Shown here: piece by piece, positions 10,201-20,115 of the stretch
How the letters are laid out: every line of letters begins with the position of its first letter
How positions within the stretch are numbered: position 1 is the first letter of the stretch
Assembly (NCBI RefSeq): GCF_963678635.1
Contig: NC_087069.1
Span: 49,495,892-49,559,891 of the forward strand
Origin: Symsagittifera roscoffensis
Taxonomy: Eukaryota; Xenacoelomorpha; Acoela; Convolutidae
DNA length: 64,000 nucleotides
Direction: 5' to 3'
Notes under the pieces: model-generated
The model's database searches: none
Seen by the model: the letters and a program-made list of their open reading frames with translations, nothing else
Told to the model about the DNA's origin: nothing
Made by a program: the position numbers and the translations under genes

Positions 10201-11450
10201 ATGGACAGACTCGACCGCGCCCAGAACCAGGCCCTCCGTCGGGTTACTGGGCAAGCCGCCTCCACTCCAGTTGAGGCCCTGCGTCTGGAGAGCCGCATGC
10301 AGAGCTACCGGACCAACTCTCAGAGACTCACAGCCATCTACCGGGAGAGAGCCTACAGGTGCCCCGAGGGCCACCCCGCTCGTATCGCCCTGGAGAAGGA
10401 CCAACCTCACCGGCTCTGCAGAGACAGCTGGAGAGAACTCAGCAACAGGATCAGTTCCACCCTCCCCAACGAGCTCGCCGACAGGGAGCCCCTTCCCACC
10501 ATTGAGGAAGAGGTTTGGACCCCACAGAGACGTTGGCGGATCAACAACACCGTCGTAGGCTTGAGATGCTCCGAAGAGACGAAACAGAAGGCGACCGAGA
10601 CGATTCGGAACATCGACGCCACATGACCATCTACACAGACGGTTCCGCCAAAGATGGGACTAGGGACGGAGGGTCAGCAATGGTTGTTACGACAGGTGAT
10701 CCCCTCGACCCTCAAACCAACTTCTTCGAGACGATTCGCGGCAGGATGCTCACCTCCTCGTTTGACGAAGAGAATGAGACACTGGGAGCTGCAGTTAGGT
10801 GGTTGGAGGATAACACCCCTAACAATAGTGACAAGGGCCTTATTTGCACTGATAGCCAAGCCCTGACATCGGCTCTGGCAAACGACAGCAGAGAAGTGAG
10901 CAACATCACTAGAAAACTTGACACACTCAACCGCGAGATCATCATTCAGTGGATCCCTAGCCACGTGGGCATTGTAGGGAACGAGAGGGCCGACGCTCTG
11001 GCCAATGAAGCCTCTGGGTTGAAGGAGAGAGCAAAACCAACCACCTACAAGAGCTCCGTAGCCACCATCAAACGTACGATTAAAAATCCAAGCCCCTCTC
11101 ACGCCAGAACAGCTCAGGTCTACCAAAAGCTGTCAAGAAAACGTGACGAAAAGACCCTTCTGTCGATAAGAGGCGCAGTCATGCTAGCCAGGCTCCGCTC
11201 TGGATACAGCATGCTCTTGGCCGGGTATAGGACTCTGATGAACCCCGCCGAGAGCCCCTCCTGTCCCAGATGCGAGGAGGCCAACGAAACAGTGGAATAC
11301 TGGCTCCTCGATTGCCCTGAGACGATAGCGGCCAGACAAGAAATTTTTGGACGCACGACGGTGGAATTGTCAATTCTCGCCAAAGACCCAGAAGGTGCGG
11401 TCGCGCTGGCGAAGCGGACCCTTCGGAAAACTTCGGCGCACCCACAATGA
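10201..11450 (+). pseudogene. C-terminal region with RNase H and CCHC finger of the non-LTR element
   Basis: A frame at 10201-10626 (MDRLDRAQNQALRRVTG) carries the usual connection region. RNase H follows: TIYTDGSAKDGT (10625, first Asp), the TLGAAVRWLEDN region (Glu), CTDSQAL (Asp) and WIPSHVGIVGNERAD (His/Asp). Near 11260 comes CPRCEEANETVEYWLLDCP, in which Tyr stands where the other three copies have His of the CCHC set. Around 10625 this copy reads CACATGACC where the 19 kb copy reads CACATGGACC, so one base is missing and the frame breaks. The last codons end just before the GAAA-rich tail. Confidence 0.86.
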
Positions 11451-11468
11451 AAGAAAGAAGAAAGAAAG

Positions 11469-11479
11469 ACGCCAGCATG
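11469..11479. repeat. Target-site duplication, right copy
   Basis: ACGCCAGCATG, identical to 6972-6982. The same junction (retrotransposon tail followed by this string) recurs at 13160-13170, 14852-14862 and 20116-20126, showing that the inserted locus was duplicated rather than hit repeatedly. Confidence 0.88.
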
Positions 11480-12870
11480 GAGCTCACCACGAAACGGGTG
11501 ACCTTCTGCTGATGATCGGGTAACCCAATTGACCGAATTTCTTCCACGTCCAATATCAGGCAATGTTCGAACGCTCCGGATACCACACTGTTTGTGCCAG
11601 ACAGTGGCCTGGGCATTCACCATGTGTCAGGCTGATACTCAGGAGGTTGCGTTCTCCGAAAGTTTCCAACACAGGTTCAATCTCCATCATTTTCTCATGC
11701 GTCACCTCATTTTCGCCCCTTGCTGGGACTCTATTCATCACTTTCCCGATCGTGTTCTGTCTCTCGAAATCACTCGTGTTTTCTCTTTGTATGCTCAAGA
11801 GTTCTTTACCCGAGATCTCACTCAAGTTCTCTCCTTGGTCCCCCGGCACAGCCCCAGGATCTTCTTTAACAGTTTATGTGAGTGATGCGACATTCGAGCC
11901 AGGCGTACACACTTGGGTATCGAGAAGGCTCCGTCAATTAATATCCTCTGACATGGGTCATAAACTATTCCCATTACTCCAGACACCTATTGATACTCTC
12001 GTGGTTTTGTGGGCTTCGAATAGTCATCTGCTTGGGCTAAATTACGATGCTCGTCATGCCCCTCCTCGAATTTCTTGTTGTAGAACCTTCGTATTTCATC
12101 AAGCTTCCATGGCTCTCTAGAGACTGCCTTGAGCCATCCCCTTTTTCGATTCCAATACTCTGGTACACGTTCAGGATGACAGTGGAGACTCTCCTTTCCA
12201 TAGGTTTACTTCCCATCGCTTTTCGATGGCACACTTGAACAGTAGTGGCGGTTATCACTGACATGATCCACCTCAAGAAACACGTGAAATCTTTTCTCCT
12301 CGCTAGGCTCAATCCCGAATTGTATCGGGCAATAAGCTGCACCAGCATTTAATATACCCGCAGACCCCTGTCGCCCAGCTTAAGTTTATCGTGCGAGGTC
12401 AACTCCTCTAACGCCACTCCCGCCAAACTCTGTGTGAACATCAACTGTCCTGCCGTTCTGACAAAAGGCTTCACCATCAATGGCAATGCCGACGAGGGTG
12501 CTCTCATCGCATCTTCAAAGTACTCTAGCCGCAGGTTCTCCCAAGCTCGCCCCAGATGGTTTCCCAACTCTAGCTAATTAACTTCAGCCTTCTGCTGGGT
12601 AGCCCAATGCCGCCGCTTGCGGGACACCCCGAGATCAATTTTCTCCAGGCAACTCTCCATTTCTTTCGTGGTCTCCGGAGCTATCCACCAAGGTTGAGCG
12701 GTGTTTTTCGTCACATTTCTCTCAAGAGGATTGCACGTCACTTGCTTCTTAATTGTCTGGTGTTGAGTCGAAAGCCATTTCTTGCCGATGTCGACTTCGC
12801 ACGTTTGTCCACTACTCGAACCCCCTTTTGAGTTTGCCGTTTGGAGTTTGAAGTCATCCTCCGTTCCCGG
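11469..12870 (-). pseudogene. Polyprotein element copy B, tandem unit B1
   Basis: On the - strand this reads, from 12870 down, a GKKWLSTQHQ block, WWIAPETTKEMESCLEK, an in-frame TAG at 12574-12576, GNHLGRAWENLRLEYFEDAM, RRKDFTCFLRWIMS, and (after an internal deletion around 11955 that removes the middle of the domain kept in copies A and C) SDFERQNT, MMEIEPVLE and HGECPGHCLAQTVWYPERSN. It ends at the retrotransposon insertion. The protein is unrecognised. The same TAG and the same internal deletion occur in units B2 and B3 and in the 20-26 kb copy, so these lesions predate the local amplification. Confidence 0.82.
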
Positions 12871-12883
12871 GGGATACAGCTCC
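12871..12883. other. Filler DNA at a rearrangement junction
   Basis: Thirteen bases (GGGATACAGCTCC) lie between polyprotein DNA ending CCGTTCCCGG and the truncated retrotransposon starting GCTCCGCTCTGG. GGATACAGC is repeated a few bases inside the retrotransposon (12895-12903), so the filler looks templated. The same filler is at 14562-14574. Confidence 0.65.
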
Positions 12884-13159
12884 GCTCCGCTCTGGATACA
12901 GCATGCTCTTGGCCGGGTATAGGACTCTGATGAACCCCGCCGAGAGCCCCTCCTGTCCCAGATGCGAGGAGGCCAACGAAACAGTGGAACACTGGCTCCT
13001 CGATTGCCCTGAGACGATAGCGGCCAGACAAGAAATTTTTGGACGCACGACGGTGGAATTGTCAATTTCGCCAAAGACCCAGAAAGTGCGGTCGCGCTGG
13101 CGAAGCGGACCCTTCGGAAAACTTCGGCGCACCCACAATGAAAGAAAGAAGAAAGAAAG
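12884..13159 (+). mobile_element. 3'-end fragment of the non-LTR retrotransposon, second copy
   Basis: It matches about 11193-11468 of the full element, from the LRSGYSMLLAGYRT block through the CCHC cluster CPRCEEANETVEHWLLDCP (His present) to the GAAA-rich tail. It is only 276 bp and arose by tandem duplication of the locus, not by a new insertion, because the 3' flank is unchanged and the 5' side has filler. A two-base loss near 13072 shifts the last part of the frame. Confidence 0.9.
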
Positions 13160-14561
13160 ACGCCAGCATGGAGCTCACCACGAAACGGGTGACCTTCTGC
13201 TGATGATCGGGTAACCCAATTGACCGAATTTCTTCCACGTCCAATATCAAGCAATGTTCGAACGCTCCGGATACCACACTGTTTGTGCCAGACAGTGGCC
13301 TGGGCATTCACCATGTGTCAGGCTGATACTCAGGAGGTTGCGTTCTCCGAAAGTTTCCAACACAGGTTCAATCTCCATCATTTTCTCATGCGTCACCTCA
13401 TTTTCGCCCCTTGCTGGGACTCTATTCATCACTTTCCCGATCGTGTTCTGTCTCTCGAAATCACTCGTGTTTTCTCTTTGTATGCTCAAGAGTTCTTTAC
13501 CCCAGATCTCACTCAAGTTCTCTCCTTGGTCCCCCGGCACAGCCCCAGGATCTTCTTTAACAGTTTATGTGAGTGATGCGACATTCGAGCCAGGCGTACA
13601 CACTTGGGTATCGAGAAGGCTCCGTCAATTAATACCCTCTGACATGGGTCATAAACTATTCCCATTACTCCAGACACCTATTGATACTCTCGTGGTTTTG
13701 TGGGCTTCGAATAGTCATCTGCTTGGGCTAAATTACGATGCTCGTCATGCCCCTCCTCGAATTTCTTGTTGTAGAACCTTCGTATTTCATCAAGCTTCCA
13801 TGGCTCTCTAGAGACTGCCTTGAGCCATCCCCTTTTTCGGTTCCAATACTCTGGTACACGTTCAGGATGACAGTGGAGACTCTCCTTTCCATAGGTTTAC
13901 TTCCCATCGCTTTTCGATGGCACACTTGAACAGTAGTGGCGGTTATCACTGACATGATCCACCTCAAGAAACACGTGAAATCTTTTCTCCTCGCTAGGCT
14001 CAATCCCGAATTGTATCGGGCAATAAGCTGCACCAGCATTTAATATACCCGCAGACCCCTGTCGCCCAGCTTAAGTTTATCGTGCGAGGTCAACTCCTCT
14101 AACGCCACTCCCGCCAAACTCTGTGTGAACATCAACTGTCCTGCCGTTCTGACAAAAGGCTTCACCATCAATGGCAATGCCGACGAGGGTGCTCTCATCG
14201 CATCTTCAAAGTACTCTAGCCGCAGGTTCTCCCAAGCTCGCCCCAGATGGTTTCCCAACTCTAGCTAATTAACTTCAGCCTTCTGCTGGGTAGCCCAATG
14301 CCGCCGCTTGCGGGACACCCCGAGATCAATTTTCTCCAGGCAACTCTCCATTTCTTTCGTGGTCTCCGGAGCTATCCACCAAGGTTGAGCGGTGTTTTTC
14401 GTCACATTTCTCTCAAGAGGATTGCACGTCACTTGCTTCTTAATTGTCTGGTGTTGAGTCGAAAGCCATTTCTTGCCGATGTCGACTTCGCACGTTTGTC
14501 CACTACTCGAACCCCCTTTTGAGTTTGCCGTTTGGAGTTTGAAGTCATCCTCCGTTCCCGG
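13160..14561 (-). pseudogene. Polyprotein element copy B, tandem unit B2
   Basis: A near-exact repeat of B1 (11469-12870) on the - strand, with the same stop (14265-14267), the same internal deletion and the same order of blocks. It is dead, and its origin is DNA-level duplication. Differences from B1 are a few substitutions. Confidence 0.85.
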
Positions 14562-14851
14562 GGGATACAGCTCCGCTCCGCTCTGGATACAGCATGCTCT
14601 TGGCCGGGTATAGGACTCTGATGAACCCCGCCGAGAGCCCCTCCTGTCCCAGATGCGAGGAGGCCAACGAAACAGTGGAACACTGGCTCCTCGATTGCCC
14701 TGAGACGATAGCGGCCAGACAAGAAATTTTTGGACGCACGACGGTGGAATTGTCAATTCTCGCCAAAGACCCAGAAAGTGCGGTCGCGCTGGCGAAGCGG
14801 ACCCTTCGGAAAACTTCGGCGCACCCACAATGAAAGAAAGAAGAAAGAAAG
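14562..14851 (+). mobile_element. 3'-end fragment of the non-LTR retrotransposon, third copy (with filler)
   Basis: Filler at 14562-14574 is followed by 277 bp of retrotransposon 3' end with the CCHC cluster and GAAA-rich tail, as at 12871-13159. The frame through the CCHC region is open here, without the two-base loss seen in the previous copy. Confidence 0.9.
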
Positions 14852-17800
14852 ACGCCAGCATGGAGCTCACCACGAAACGGGTGACCTTCTGCTGATGATC
14901 GGGTAACCCAATTGACCGAATTTCTTCCACGTCCAATATCAAGCAATGTTCGAACGCTCCGGATACCACACTGTTTGTGCCAGACAGTGGCCTGGGCATT
15001 CACCATGTGTCAGGCTGATACTCAGGAGGTTGCGTTCTCCGAAAGTTTCCAACACAGGTTCAATCTCCATCATTTTCTCATGCGTCACCTCATTTTCGCC
15101 CCTTGCTGGGACTCTATTCATCACTTTCCCGATCGTGTTCTGTCTCTCGAAATCACTTGTGTTTTCTCTTTGTATGCTCAAGAGTTCTTTACCCCAGATC
15201 TCACTCAAGTTCTCTCCTTGGTCCACCGGCACAGCCCCAGGATCTTCTTTAACAGTTTATGTGAGTGATGCGACATTCGAGCCAGGCGTACACACTTGGG
15301 TATCGAGAAGGCTCCGTCAATTAATACCCTCTGACATGGGTCATAAACTATTCCGATTACTCCAGACACCTATTGATACTCTCGTGGTTTTGTGGGCTTC
15401 GAATAGTCATCTGCTTGGGCTAAATTACGATGCTCGTCATGCCCCTCCTCGAATTTCTTGTTGTAGAACCTTCGTATTTCATCAAGCTTCCATGGCTCTC
15501 TAGAGACTGCCTTGAGCCATCCCCTTTTTCGATTCCAATACTCTGGTACACGTTCAGGATGACAGTGGAGACTCTCCTTTCCATAGGTTTACTTCCCATC
15601 GCTTTTCGATGGCACACTTGAATAGTAGTGGCGGTTATCACTGACATGATCCACCTCAAGAAACACGTGAAATCTTTTCTCCTCGCTAGGCTCAATCCCG
15701 AGTTGTATCGGGCAATAAGCTGCACCAGCATTTAATATACCCGCAGACCCCTGTCGCCCAGCTTAAGTTTATCGTGCGAGGTCAACTCCTCTAACGCCAC
15801 TCCCGCCAAACTCTGTGTGAACATCAACTGTCCTGCCGTTCTGACAAAAGGCTTCACCATCAATGGCAATGCCGACGAGGGTGCTCTCATCGCATCTTCA
15901 AAGTACTCTAGCCGCAGGTTCTCCCAAGCTCGCCCCAGATGGTTTCCCAACTCTAGCTAATTAACTTCAGCCTTCTGCTGGGTAGCCCAATGCCGCCGCT
16001 TGCGGGACACCCCGAGATCAATTTTCTCCAGGCAACTCTCCATTTCTTTCGTGGTCTCCGGAGCTATCCACCAAGGTTGAGCGGTGTTTTTCGTCACATT
16101 TCTCTCAAGAGGATTGCACGTCACTTGCTTCTTAATTGTCTGGTGTTGAGTCGAAAGCCATTTCTTGCCGATGTCGACTTCGCACGTTTGTCCACTACTC
16201 GAACCCCCTTTTGCGTTTGCCATTTGGAGTTTGAAGTCATCCTCCGTTCCCGGAGTCGTCAAGGCTTCCATTTCCCGCAGCACCTTGGCCAACGTCCTGG
16301 ATGCTGAGCTGCTCTTATAGGCCGCTGTTTTCCATCGCGCTAGAATCATGGGAGCCGTCTCTTATAGATTCTTCTCGGAAACTGCATCCGCCGAAAGACT
16401 TGTCTCTTCTATCTCCCGTTTCCTTTTCCTAGACCTCATTCTTTTACTCGGGGGTGTCGCCACTATCATCACTGTCTCAACTTCTTTATCCAGATCTTGT
16501 TTCTCCGACTCTTGCCCCCCTCCCCCTTCTCGAGCCTTAAGGATACTAATATTTTTAATTGTATTACTAGTCTTATTTTTATCATCAATTCCAATCCTAA
16601 TTTCATTATCATCAGTTTTTTATTCACAGTAGAACTGTCTTTACATGGGTTGGCCTCAGTTTTCTGCTTCGGTTCCCTCAGACTAATCATCTTCTCACGT
16701 AGCTCCTTTTTCGCTTTCTCGTCTAGTCTGGTGCCCATCAGGACAGGTTCCCCGAACTTCATCACTGTACTCCACAGTTCTTCCTTGAAGTCTTCCAGCT
16801 TAGCCTCGCGCCATTTTTTTGGTTAAATTCACTCAAGAAATCTTGCCACAAGTTCTCATCTAGCGTGTCCAAGAACATCCATTTATTGCCCTCAAAACTG
16901 TTCTTCTTGCTTTCTTCCGCACTCAAGAGTAGCATTGCCATGTTGCAGGTTTCACTCGTCAAAGGCAGCTCCAGATTTTTGCGGGGATATTCCAGGGGTG
17001 GGATGGACGTGTTCGCCCAGTCCTCCCCACTCAAGTCTTGCAGTAACCCCTGCTTGGTAAAATCCCTTTCCGCTGCGCCCTGATCAGGTGTGTTTCCCAC
17101 CTCCATATCTTCTCCTGCTTCACTGAGGGTTTCGTCCATGCTTTCCTCCTCTCCTGATTCGGCTTGCTCTCTTTCTAGCACATCCCTGAACCTGTTTTCT
17201 ACAGGGAGGCTTCTCTTGTCTCCAGGGATGCCCACTGACAAGGGTGAGCGTGTTGTCGGATCCACCTTCTTATACTCGGTGAGCGATACATACAGGGGTC
17301 CTTCCGCATCGAGTCTTTTCCCCTCTTGCCTAAACTCCTACTCCTCCAGCCCATAAGGCGCTCCGTACTGTACTTTATTGTGGCAAACTTCACATTGTCC
17401 TTCAGTGCCATGAGACCCTCGTCCAGGATCATCCTTCCATCGTCATATTTAGGCTACTTGTTCTCATATCCAGCCTACTCAAGTGTTCTCAAGACATCTC
17501 GGACCTCAAACCTAGGGGGCATCGAGCCTTGCATCTTATTTGCCTGTGTACTCCACGAATTTATCTTGATTTCACACGTGTGGAAACACACAGCTGCCGA
17601 GTATCCAATGATCAAAGGATCCCAGCCGTCCGTGAATTATCTTTGCTGTCTCTCCTTCGTGGCTCTCGCGTTTAGGGAAGGGACTACCATAAGGCTGCTC
17701 ATCCCCAGGGTCATTCTTCTCACCGTATGGAACTCGGGGATGGCAGCGGGTATGACATCCTGCTCTAGTATCGTTTCTAATTTCTTTTTCGTGAATTCGA

Positions 17801-19083
17801 AACTCCTCGTCCACGCCAGGATCCTCAAGAGTTCCCTCTTGTCCCTCGCCACCGGATTCAAGTGCCAGAACTTGCGATAGGCCTCGATGAGTTCTTCACG
17901 TTTTCCTCCCATTCTGCATTGCACTTGTCCCCTGAAGTTCCACACCACAAGCTCGGGATCATTCACTTTTCCAAAAAGCACTGTCTCACTCATCCGCGCT
18001 CTTGTCTGCACCAGTTGAGTGCCGTCCCATCTAGAATGCTGATCAGGCTCACGTGCACCACCGAGAGTCGATACGTCACCACGAGTGGATCCAGTAAGGC
18101 ATACGGTACTGCTGGCCCATAGACGCAGGTCACCACTTCCCCCAAGCCTCTAATCATCCCCATCGGGTCAAATCTCATGGAAAAACACAGGTCAGGTATG
18201 CCCCCATTCGCCTCTCTCACTTCTGCGCTCGTCTTGGGGTTTCTTTCTTCGCCTGTCACGTATCGATTCTGCATCAGCAGATACTCCACGAGCAATGTTT
18301 TTGGTTCGGCAGCACAATTGTACGAATAGGTCTCCACACTTGGGTGAGCTTTCCTTACCGTTAGGGGTTGTAAACAAGGCTAGCAGGAGGTTTATGGGCA
18401 TAATCGAGAGCTCCTGTACGAACGCTTCAAAGATGGTGTCTCCCGCGTAAAACACCCTGCTCAGATACTGCTTTTCCCAGCACGGGCTCAAGAATCTCAA
18501 GATCTTGTGGTTCTTCTTGGTCTTCAGCTCGCCCCTCGCATGCTCTATCCAGAACCCTCCGATGGTGACCTCAGAAGCTGCTGTGAAAAAATTTCCCACT
18601 GTCTTTTCCCTACTTTCTGCCACCTCTAGGTGCTCCTATGCGAACCCCATATTTTTTTGATGAGGGGTGGAGCACTTTCCCGCGTCTTGTTTGTCGCATT
18701 CTCAAGTTTCGGGGTCCGAAACGGCAATCTCTCTTGTGTCAAGCGATATCCTATCGACTCTATTTGTTTCTCGGCCGCGGTCTTGTTCTTTCTTTCATTA
18801 CTCGGTGGTCTCGCCCTTCTGGTGGAGCTTATTATCGTCAGATCCATACTCCGGAACCACAGGCTGGCTGTTGGATGGGTTATCGCAGGGTGATCGTCCC
18901 CTATCTCCGGGTTAAACTTCAGCCGCCGGGCAAGATTCGAGATCTCAAGGCGGAGAACCTCAACCAGCACAATCAGGACGCCTGCCAACTCGTAAAATCC
19001 CCTCAGATTACGAAATACATCCGCCCATACCGCTGCCACTTCCGACTTAAGAAGTCTCAAAGTTACTGGCTCCAACTCTCGAT
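14852..19083 (-). pseudogene. Polyprotein element copy B, unit B3 with upstream middle region
   Basis: On the - strand this contains the B1/B2 unit (14852-16250) and, unlike them, its natural upstream part to 19083. Blocks from 19083 downward are a PVTLRLLKSEVAAVWAD helix-rich block, an FFTAASEVTIGGFWIEHA block, a FEAFVQELSIMPINLLLALF block, RNPKTSAEVREANGGIPDLC, MSETVLFGKVNDPELVVWNF, an acidic linker (ESGEEESMDETLSEAGEDME) and a Lys-rich block. Every few hundred bases the frame changes or a stop occurs. It is truncated at 19083 by fusion to retrotransposon DNA. The function is not recognised. A nearly identical second copy lies at 20116-24360. Confidence 0.82.
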
Positions 19084-20115
19084 CTCAGCAACAGGATCAG
19101 TTCCACCCTCCCCAACGAGCTCGCCGACAGGGAGCCCCTTCCCACCATTGAGGAAGAGGTTTGGACCCCACAGAGACGTTGGCGGATCAACAACACCGTC
19201 GGAGGCTTGGGACGCTCCGAAGAGACGAAACAGAAGGCGACCGAGACGATTCGGAACATCGACGCCACATGGACCATCTACACAGACGGTTCCGCCAAAG
19301 ATGGGACTAGGGACGGAGGGTCAGCAATGGTTGTTACGACAGGTGATCCCCTCGACCCTCAAACCAACTTCTTCGAGACGATTCGCGGCAGGATGCTCAC
19401 GTCCTCGTTTGACGAAGAGAATGAGACACTGGGAGCTGCAGTTAGGTGGTTGGAGGATAACACCCCTAACAACAGTGACAAGGGCCCTATTTGCACTGAT
19501 AGCCAATCCCTGACATCGGCTCTGGCAAAAGACAGCAGAGAAGTGAGCAACATCACTAGAAAACTTGACACACTCAACCGCGAGATCATCATTCAGTGGA
19601 TCCCTAGCCACGTGGGCATTGTAGGGAACGAGAGGGCCGACGCTCTGGCCAATGAAGCCTCTGGGTTGAAGGAGAGAGCAAAACCAACCACCTACAAGAG
19701 CGCCGTAGCCACCATCAAACGTACTATTAAAAATCCAAGCCCCTCTCACGCCAGAACAGCTCAAGTCTACCAAAAGCTGTCAAGAAAACGTGACGAAAAG
19801 ACCCTTCTGTCAAGAAGAGGCGCAGTCATGCTAGCCAGGCTCCGCTCTGGATACAGCATGCTCTTGGCCGGGTATAGGACCCTGATGAACCCCGCCGAGA
19901 GCCCCTCCTGTTCCAGATGCGAGGAGGCCAACGAAACAGTGGAACACTGGCTCCTCGATTGCCCTGAGACGCTAGCGGCCAGACAAGAAATTTTTGGACG
20001 CACGACGGTGGAATTGTCAATTCTCACCAAAGACCCAGAAGGTGCGGTTGCGCTGGCGAAGCGGATCCTTCGGAAAACTATGGCGCACCCACAAAGAAAG
20101 AAAGAAGAAAGGAAG
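19084..20115 (+). mobile_element. 3' kilobase of the non-LTR retrotransposon, fourth copy (RNase H frame open)
   Basis: It matches 10439-11468 of the full element and ends with the same GAAA-rich tail and target-site string. A single frame from 19207 runs through TWTIYTDGSAKDGT, TLGAAVRWLEDN, CTDSQSL, WIPSHVGIVGNERADA and CSRCEEANETVEHWLLDCP to the tail, so the RNase H and the CCHC cluster are uninterrupted. This is the best guide to the undamaged C-terminus of the element. The 5' edge at 19084 is an abrupt fusion to polyprotein DNA, not an insertion, so it cannot be autonomous. Confidence 0.9.

Larger units (their letters stand above)
6983..11468 (+). mobile_element. Non-LTR retrotransposon with APE endonuclease, RT, RNase H and CCHC finger, degenerate
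   Basis: A 4.49 kb element flanked by an 11-bp direct repeat and ending in a GAAA-rich tail (about 11448-11468). Domains in order: an N-terminal peptide with a 2A-like motif (about 6985-7187), three PHD-like zinc clusters (7188-7770), APE-type endonuclease (7860-8520), reverse transcriptase (8900-10130), RNase H (10625-11010) and a C-terminal CCHC cluster (about 11260-11325). APE plus RNase H plus a terminal CCHC finger fits the I-like group of non-LTR elements; clade placement is inference. No separate gag ORF is visible, so the 5' end may be truncated. It carries at least one stop, several frame changes and a deletion in RT, so it is dead. Its 3' end occurs three more times in the window. 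Confidence 0.92.
11197..16250. repeat. 1.69-kb tandem array, three units (retrotransposon 3' end plus polyprotein segment)
   Basis: Equivalent points lie at 11563, 13254 and 14946, a period of 1691-1692 bp. Each unit joins the last 270-280 bp of the non-LTR element to about 1.4 kb of polyprotein DNA. Units two and three start with the same truncated retrotransposon end and the same short filler, so one rearranged junction was amplified. The units are nearly identical. Confidence 0.92.

Noticed and set aside
16348-17880. + strand open frames rich in Ser/Phe/Leu across 16.3-18.1 kb and 21.6-23.1 kb
   Set aside because: They are antisense shadows of the polyprotein frames on the - strand. Composition follows the complementary acidic and Lys-rich coding.
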